DNA of 64,000 nucleotides. Origin: Ehretia macrophylla. Lineage: Eukaryota; Streptophyta; Magnoliopsida; Boraginales; Ehretiaceae. A program made the translations under genes and the position numbers. Of this stretch, positions 57,316 to 64,000 are shown one piece after another (the first letter of the stretch is position 1; the number at the start of each line of letters is the position of its first letter). The notes beneath the pieces were generated by a model. It saw only the letters and a program-made list of their open reading frames with translations. It was not told the DNA's origin and did no database searches. The stretch is from positions 7,253,768-7,317,767 of the forward strand of contig CM075780.1 in the NCBI GenBank assembly GCA_037974665.1, read 5' to 3'.

Positions 57316-57876
57316 CAATTTTATTTTTTTTGCCCCGTTTAGCCTTGCCAAGATGCTTTATCCCTCACATTTATATTCTCAAGTCCCACGGCATCTTGAA
57401 CGAGACAACTTTGCATCGCGTAGAGGCTGGGCACGCAAACTGAGGACGTGGGGCCTGTGACAAAGTTTTCGTCACTCCGATGCTTATAACTTTTGATCCG
57501 TAAGGAGTTATGCGTTGCACAACATATAGTTGGAAAGCTCTCCTGGAGCTCTATGACGGGGGCAATAAGCCTTCTCGACTGTGCCTTTATTCAGTAAACA
57601 AAATTGAATGTTTTCATCAATTTCGTGCTACTTTTCTACTTTTTTGCACTGTTTTTTAGGCCCGTGTCGTTCGTCGTCAGCCGCGAAAAGGACAAGAACC
57701 CAACTCGCAAAATATTGGATTGCTTTACAATGCATCGATATCACGTCTTGCGGTGATGCTGCGTTGTTGAAGTAGATGGGCTATTGATAAGCCTAATTGG
57801 CCTTTTGAATGGGTCGTCTCTCTTGGCTAGGGCTGTGAATCGTCAACACATAAGGGCTTTGCACCATCAACATGAC

Positions 57877-57995
57877 GGGTGTGATCATACCAGTACTAAT
57901 GCACCGGATCGCATCAAAACTCTGAAGTTAAGCGTGCTTGGGCGAGAGTAGTACTAGGATTGGTGACCCCCTCGGAAGTCCCCGTCTTGCAACCC
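57877..57995 (+). rRNA. 5S rRNA, full length (E12)
   Basis: GGGTGTGATCATACCAGTAC, CCGGATCGCATCAA, GTTAAGCGTGCTTGGGC, GGATTGGTGACC, end TTGCAACCCC. Confidence 0.88.
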
Positions 57996-58555
57996 CATTT
58001 TCATTTTTTTTGCCCCGTTTAGCCTTACAAAGATGCTTTATCCCTCATATTTGTATTCTCGAGTCCCACTGCATCTTGGGCAAGACAACTTCGTATCGCG
58101 TAGAGGTTGGGCACGTAAACCGAGGATGAGGGTCATGTGACCAAGTCTCAGTCGCTGCGGTGCCCATAACTTTTGATCCTTAAGGAGTTATGTGGCGCAC
58201 AACACACCGTTGGAAAGCACTCCGGGAGCTCTACGATGGGGCCAACAAGCCTGCTTTGCTCTGCCTATTTTCGGTACCCAAAATTGAACATTTTCATCAA
58301 TTTGGGGCTACTTTTCATCTTTTTACGCAGTTTTTTAGGCCCGTGTCGTTCGTTGTCAGCCGCAAAAAGGACGAGAACCCAACTCGCTGAACATTGGAGG
58401 GCTCTACAATATGTCGACATCACGTCTTGCAGTGATGCTACGTTGTTGAAGAAGAAGGGCTGTTGATAAGCCCAATGGGCCTTTTGAATAGGTCGTCTCT
58501 CTTGGCTGGGGCTGTGAACCATCAACACATAAGGGCTTTGCACCATCAATATGAC

Positions 58556-58587
58556 GGGTACGATAATACTAGTACTAATGCACCAGA
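58556..58587 (+). pseudogene. 5S rRNA cut by LTR insertion (E13)
   Basis: GGGTACGATAATACTAGTAC and AATGCACCAGA, then the LTR begins with TGTGAGGCC. Only the first 32 bp of the gene remain in the window. Confidence 0.92.
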
Positions 58588-58599
58588 TGTGAGGCCCGA

Positions 58600-59045
58600 C
58601 CCTGAATAACGTGTGTTACCTTGATTTGCGTGCCATAGACCAAGAATGATATGATTGACCGTGGATTACGTGCCCTATCTTGGTTTTTATGCATGCATCG
58701 TCATTCGTGCCTTGACCTAGAATTATGTGCCCTAATCCTCGACTTACGTGCCCCGACTTCAAATTGCGTGCGTTATCTCGTTTTGTGTGCCCTAACCTTG
58801 AATTGTGTGTCCTAACCTAGGTTTAAGAGTCGTACCTCAATTTACATGCATTGCATTGAATTACGTGCCTTGTATTAGTTTACGTGCATTTACCTAGGGT
58901 TGTGTGCATTTGCATTGGAATCCGTGCACTTATCTTGAAGTACGTGCCTTACCTTGTAGTTCATGTCTACCCCGTGATTCGTGCCCTATATTGATTTCGT
59001 TGTGTGCCTCGTAGTGCGTACCCTAAACCTTGAACTGTGTGCCTA
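58600..59045 (+). repeat. ACGTGC-core tandem repeat in LTR U3
   Basis: Degenerate 18-22-bp units such as GATTACGTGCCCTA and GAATTACGTGCCTT; same position as in the other LTRs of the family. Confidence 0.75.
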
Positions 59046-61401
59046 CACGCTAACCAATAAAGAATCCTACACAAAGCATTAGACTATTAAATAATCCTAC
59101 ACAATCCACTAACCAATATTATATTCCTAATTCAAATCTCTACAAAACCAACAAACTATAAAATATTATATTCTACCCAACATTCTCTTACACTATGTCA
59201 TGCTTTTCCTTGCACCTATGCACTATTTTACTAACACCCAAGCTCACTTTCTTGTCCCTCTCAACCCACATGCTAAAACAATTCAAAAGATGCTCAAAAG
59301 ATGACACAAAATCAGATTTTTCAAAGCTCAAGGCCAACACATAAGCCAATGCTCACAAACAACTCTTCAAACATTCATTTTTCTCTCAAAACTCTCCCAT
59401 TATCTCTCCTTCTCTCTCATTTTCGACCATGGCTACTCCTTGAGCATTCATGACTCCTAACAACTCTCTAAGACTCTCCCAAGCTCGGCCATAGCAAGCA
59501 CAAGCAAGCAACATAGCAAGAAAACTCACACAAAGCTCAAAAACAAGGATTTTGTGCTCATTTGCTAGATCTTCAAAGAGGTAAGGGCTAAAACTTCTTG
59601 AAAAGCTTTCAAAATCCACATGCATGCCTTTAAATGTCTATCTTTACTTCTGTACTTGTGATATATATGTGTTCATGAGCTTTTGTAAATATGCATGGCA
59701 AGATATTTGGCTAGAATGTGATGTTAGATGAAATCGTGTATAGGACAGCCTTCTGTCTTGTTGTTGCAAGGTGATTTTGACCAGGTAAATGATGTTGAAA
59801 ATGCGTGAAAATTAGAAGGCAACTAGTTTTTCCAGTTCTGAACACTTTTAGAAGAAATAGGCCAACGCTAATTTTGACTCTAAGGTCTTCAAAATGGCAA
59901 AATATTAAAATGTATCAAAATCTGGAAAATCTGGGAAAATGAAGCAGGTTTTGGCAGATTCACTGTCCTTGTAGAATGAACCAGTTTTGACTTAGTAAAT
60001 GATATCCAAAATAAATTAAATTTGGTATTATGATATATTTTTCAGTTTTGGACATTTTTGTAAGAAATGGACTAAGGCTAAATCTGACCCTAAGGTCCTC
60101 AAAAACGACAAGTATTGAAATGTGTGCAAATCTGGACAGTTTTGTGTAGTCTCACGGTTTTGGCTATAACTCTTGAACCCGAACTCCAAATGATGCGAGA
60201 TTTGTTTCTGAATTTACTTCCCTCCTTAAGCTTTAATTTGACATCTTGTTCACTGGAATTGGAGTTTTTTTTCTTGTCTCAATGATTGTGAGAAAACAGT
60301 CCATTGCAGTAAGGTTTTCATCTAGTGATATGTTTAGAAAAATTATTGTAACTTCTTTTGTTGTATTAAATGCTTGGGATTGTGGCATTGGGATGTTGTG
60401 TGGACTGTTTTGAATGCTGAGGGTGTTTGAATTAATCGATGCATGGCTTGAGTTTGATTACGAGATGACTTGGGATTTAATTGCACGGGTAAGCACAGAT
60501 TGAAACCCTAGTGACTAGGTAAATTCGCTAAGTTGTTGATCCTATGGATATCGTGTTTGATTATGAAATTAGTAGGCTGCCCGTAGTTGCCCTCATATCC
60601 CTAAAAGTGATTTCGATGATTACATGTTGACAAGTTGGCCTTTCTTGCACCCGGTTCCACGTATTTGTCGTTGCATGTTGAATAATCTTATTATTGATTA
60701 CGTGAACTTCGAAATGAGTTATATGACTTGATTTACATGCGTTACAAGGCTGTCCGTTTAATGTTCATATAACTCCATGTGCTTTTCAAGTGAAATTACT
60801 TGTCTTATCATGCCTCGCTTGTTTACTTGTCAATGTGCAATCTTATGACTGCTCGGAGGTAACCTACTTTGTTGACCTCCTAATGTGATATATTACATGT
60901 CATAAATGTGCATTGCATACAAGGTTGCAACCTTTCATTCTGGCGTGGTAGCGTTCACGCACACCGGGCAGCATCGGGTTTGCCGGTGCAACCGTGACTA
61001 CCATTGTCCAATTCCCTCTCTCGCTTGGGGGCTAGACTTCCTCGGAGAATTGGGTTGTAGGATTTTGGGGTACATCCGAAGTACACCCATTTGGCGTGAT
61101 AAGGGGATGATTTGAAGTCAACCGCAACAACTGATACTGGAAATGAACTGAGAGCAAAAGCTCGCCGTATCCTTTTTACTATGTGTATAAGTACTCTCGC
61201 TTGGTTCCTGGAGGACCTCGGGGAGGAAAGACGGGTAATTGTATTCTTTTAATTTTATATTACATTATGTACTTACTTGTGATATATGTTATGCTTGCAA
61301 AAAGGGTTTTCATAAGTTGAACCGGAAAAAGAGTTTTAAAATTTATTTCTCATTCCCCCTCACTGAGTTTATAAGGACTCACCCTCTTTTATCATCTCAG
61401 G

Positions 61402-61461
61402 TGAAGAAGATGAGGAACAGGTACCTGAGGACAACGTGCTTTTTGATGATTCCTTGAAATG
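61402..61461 (+). other. Short acidic reading frame conserved in Gypsy LTRs (copy 5)
   Basis: EEDEEQVPEDNVLFDDSLK plus stop, after TTTTATCATCTCAG, which resembles a splice acceptor. A possible donor (GACGGGTAATTG) lies about 170 bp upstream at 61231. Splicing is a hypothesis. Confidence 0.4.
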
Positions 61462-62087
61462 ATTGCTTGCCCTACATGCCTTTCTTGACAGTGGCTGTTT
61501 TGTGAACGTTGTGTTTGCTTTGAAGAATATTTATTTTGTTGATGTAAATGACCCCGTTGTAATTTGGGTCTAATTTTGGATTGTACTATCTATAACCGGA
61601 CGAACTCCTTATTTGGTTATTGTTTTATTGTCTTGATTAGTAGTTATCATAGGGGTTTAAACCACTAGGCGAATAATCAACAAAGTTAACTCTATCCAAC
61701 TCCACTTAGGTACTAATTCGTAAGCTAAAGGATAATAGTTACGTGCATGATAGGGGTAAATTGAAAAATAAATGGGACATAGTTATCATGCTAGGTTATT
61801 AGTCAAACGAGGCTTCGAGATAATTAGTAGGCATATCTATTGATAACAAAATAGGAAATTTTAGTTGGAATTAAATCGATGATTAAAGGTTTTGAGGTGT
61901 TTTAGAAAATAGGTCAAACCAAAGGTCTTAAATATAGCCGTCATACTGCCGGATTTTCAAAAAATCTTTTGGAATTCTAAATCAACGTTAAGTATTAATC
62001 GTAAGAAATGACCAAGTCGTACAAATAGCATAGAAGAATTAGGTCATTCCCTAGTCTAGCCTCCATAGGTCGGGTTGGGGCGTGACA

Positions 62088-64000
62088 CCTTATATTAGAA
62101 TGGTATCAGAGCTTAGTTTACTAACTAGGCATTAGTCGGGTTCAACTCTCGGACCGTAGGTAGAAGCCCTAAGATAATTATGATATCTTGTTTGTATGTG
62201 TTAATGTGTGCTAATGTGCTTTAATTGTTTTGAACATCGAATATTATGTGCCTTTGCGGACCATATGTATTCTATATCATGCACACCGACACGTCCTCAA
62301 TAATGCATGCATGCTTTTATACTCCTTCCTTGATATATGTGCATGTTATATAACCGTGAATGACTGTTTATACACATAGATAGTTAGGATTAGGACTTTC
62401 AGGGAAGTGAATTTGTGCAAGACGAACGAAAAGGCTCGGTTAGAGATTTCTCGCATCTTCACAGGTACTCGATTGATCGTATGTATTATTGGATATGCAT
62501 ATATATACAATGCGTAGCACAGGTATAATTGCTGAGGTAAAATTATCTTCTTATCTTTGGAATACACATGCCTATGATTAAGTTATCAATTTTATAGCTA
62601 TAAAGTTCTTGATTCTGTTAAACCGTTCTTCTAATTATGGTTCAAGAATAAAGTTAAGGACATACAACTTTTCTTAGATATAAGAATATACTATTGGACA
62701 TGTGGAGTAGTATATATATGTTCATATGCTTATAATGGAAGTTTGACTTAGGAGTTGCTTTTGAATTAAATTCTTATATCTTAAAATGGTATAATAGACT
62801 ATTTATATGATTGAATCCTTACTTGATTAGAATTAAGCATCGTTGAACCTAATAAGGTGTATACTAGCGAGTTTCAAGTTCACTCAATGGTAAGATCGTG
62901 ACCTAGAAATTAAGAGATGAATTCGTAGAAATTGACGATAGGGGTTAGATTATTAAGGCATGAATAGTGTGTTTAAGTAACTTAACAATGGATAACCCCA
63001 AGACATGTAGGCAACTCTGGAGACTAAGTTTAACAAGGTTGATGAATCTTTAGTATAACAAGATATGGGAATGTTGGAATCGAGGAATTCACGTAACTAG
63101 AACTCGTGTTCGGAAGACTACACCTAAATGTTAGGTCAAATAGAAGTGTAAGGTATTGAATTATGCATTAGATGACTAACGTTGCTAAAGGTCCTAAGTT
63201 GAATATCGGTGATATTTAGAATCATGGTATTAATTTGGTGCCTCTCGGATTTAGTTGTGATTATGCAAAGTATGTCATTCTATGCACTTGTTGTTTGGAT
63301 GCCCTAGAGGATGTTAGAAATCATATATCCCTAAATAAGACCGATGGACCTAGTATATAAAACATGGAAATGAGATTAAAGCATCTGGTTACAAAGTGGA
63401 GTCGTTAGGGTATGATTAGTAATCCTAAATAGCTAATAGTGAGTATGCATGATGATTCATGGTGAACCCTAGGACCTAAGGTCGATGAGTCTTGATGCTC
63501 TTAGTTAGTTGAACATGTAAATGAGAAGAGTGAGATTTCATGTAGTTAAGATAGAGATGAATTAGAGTCATAATGACCCAAGAGACTATTGTTAGACCAC
63601 CGTATCTATGTGCACCGTTTCACATCTAGAAACTAGCGATTGGTAGACTTCGAATTGTGGTCGTTGAATAGAGGGGTGAATCTTGTAGTGATAGTTAAAT
63701 GAGTGGTTGATTACTTTTGAAGTTCTATTAGGTTATGTTGAAGGATGCCTCGTGGTCATAATTCTTATGTTGATACAACCTTGAAGTTATCTCGTGTAAG
63801 TATTTTATGAGCTCGATCATTTCGGTACCCATTTATAGTCCTAGGATTGTTGTTGTTTGGCCGATAACCTAGTGGAGCATTGATATCACTTACATGGCTA
63901 TGGCCCTAGCTTAGTAACATTAATGTTGAAGATATATTGGCGGGCATTAAGTGTTCGAAGGAATGACTAGGTCGCTAAGTGAGTAGGACCATTATCTTCT
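62088..64000 (+). mobile_element. Leader/internal region of the Gypsy element at 58588
   Basis: About 1.9 kb after the primer site. In the related minus-strand element gag starts within about 265 bp of the LTR, but here no gag-like frame appears to the end of the window; stops occur throughout all frames. Either gag is replaced by non-coding sequence, as in the element at 31951, or it starts further on. I see nothing else in this stretch. Confidence 0.65.
62101..62112 (+). promoter_or_regulatory. Primer-binding site, initiator Met tRNA
   Basis: TGGTATCAGAGC 13 nt after the LTR end, which sets the orientation of the element. Confidence 0.93.

Larger units (their letters stand above)
50017..58587 (+). 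repeat. 5S rDNA tandem array, block E (full-length units)
   Basis: Twelve complete 119-bp copies and one cut copy, with gene starts 650, 677, 679, 679, 681, 677, 680, 679, 680, 673, 680 and 679 bp apart. The spacer is homologous to that of blocks A-D (same hairpin, AGCTC palindrome, AATGGGCC motifs) but of another subtype: CGTTTAGCCTTGCCAAG, TTATCCCTCACATTTA, GCCCGTGTCGTTCGTCG. The block ends inside a 5S gene at the LTR at 58588. Confidence 0.96.
58588..62087 (+). mobile_element. 5' LTR of a plus-strand Gypsy element, in a 5S gene
   Basis: TGTGAGGCCCGACC to GGTTGGGGCGTGACA, exactly 3.5 kb. Same family as the solo LTRs. Order inside: ACGTGC-core repeats (58600-59045), repeat blocks (59740-60170), GGAGGTAACC...CCTCC motif (about 60856), GC-rich block (60920-61110), CTCAC motifs (61360-61385), acidic frame (61397-61462). 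A primer site follows, so this LTR still has internal sequence attached. The other LTR is outside the window, so the duplication cannot be tested. Confidence 0.93.

Noticed and set aside
10604..58549. Dozens of open frames of 60-167 codons in the 5S blocks, many sharing peptides such as KELCGPQYIVGKLSGSS
   Set aside because: They recur because the spacer and gene are tandemly repeated. Frames are broken differently from unit to unit, start in the 5S gene or spacer, and show no domain. The conserved signals fit rDNA, not protein.
10503..58587. Cassandra-type TRIM elements, which carry 5S-like sequence in their LTRs
   Set aside because: The 5S copies here form a regular tandem array with 650-680-bp period and share long homologous spacers, without LTR ends, primer sites or target duplications around each copy.
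10503..58587. Centromeric satellite
   Set aside because: The unit length and presence of 5S promoter and terminator in each unit identify 5S rDNA. Nothing in the window points to a centromere.
60906..61115. Open frame of 69 codons (MCIAYKVATFHSG...) in the GC-rich LTR block, with a counterpart at 7976-8185 on the minus strand
   Set aside because: The frame is not kept in the LTRs at 2068, 26179 and 31188, where other frames are open instead. The block seems conserved as nucleic acid.

Overview
The window is repeat-dense nuclear DNA from a flowering plant, most likely a eudicot. The evidence is plant-type 5S rRNA sequence in long tandem array, Ty3/Gypsy and Ty1/Copia retrotransposons primed by initiator-methionine tRNA (site TGGTATCAGAGC or TGGTATCAAGAGC), TRIM elements and AT-rich LTRs. 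I cannot name the species. I see no ordinary host protein gene. Every protein-like segment is a decayed retrotransposon fragment or an accidental open frame in a conserved repeat.

Layout. 1-10502: a minus-strand Ty3/Gypsy element (pol, gag, leader, truncated 5' LTR) whose gag is split by a solo LTR (2068-6197, 5-bp duplication ACCAT). 10503-15980, 20262-26178, 30613-31187, 42921-48650 and 50017-58587: five blocks of one tandem array of 5S rDNA, all on the plus strand, with a repeat unit of about 650 or 680 bp. 15981-20261: a truncated LTR element inserted in a 5S gene. 26179-30612: a plus-strand solo LTR (duplication TCGTG). 31188-42915: a minus-strand solo LTR (duplication CTGCG) that was itself hit by a two-LTR, apparently non-coding element (31951-40313, duplication CTCTT). 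The first LTR of that element carries a four-LTR TRIM composite (33857-34869, duplication TCCGG). 48651-50016: a truncated minus-strand Copia element (gag and 5' LTR). 58588-64000: a plus-strand Gypsy LTR and leader running off the window.

The 5S part is the most striking content. I count 42 5S copies or fragments. West of the Copia fragment, 21 copies share one 29-bp internal deletion near the 5' end of the gene but keep the internal promoter region. Seven are full length, and these are followed, wherever it can be traced, by a deletion copy with a particular spacer, so the array has higher-order structure. East of the Copia fragment all 12 complete copies are full length, with another spacer subtype and a regular 679-bp period. 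No copy is a perfect consensus 5S gene, so this looks like a decaying or peripheral 5S locus invaded repeatedly by LTR elements.

The retroelements do not work together as a pathway. They form a nested insertion record: 5S array first, Gypsy LTRs into the array, a second LTR element into one of those LTRs, and TRIMs into that. Several LTR families share a similar internal module (GC-rich block, paired CTCAC motifs, short acidic reading frame), which may be functionally constrained.
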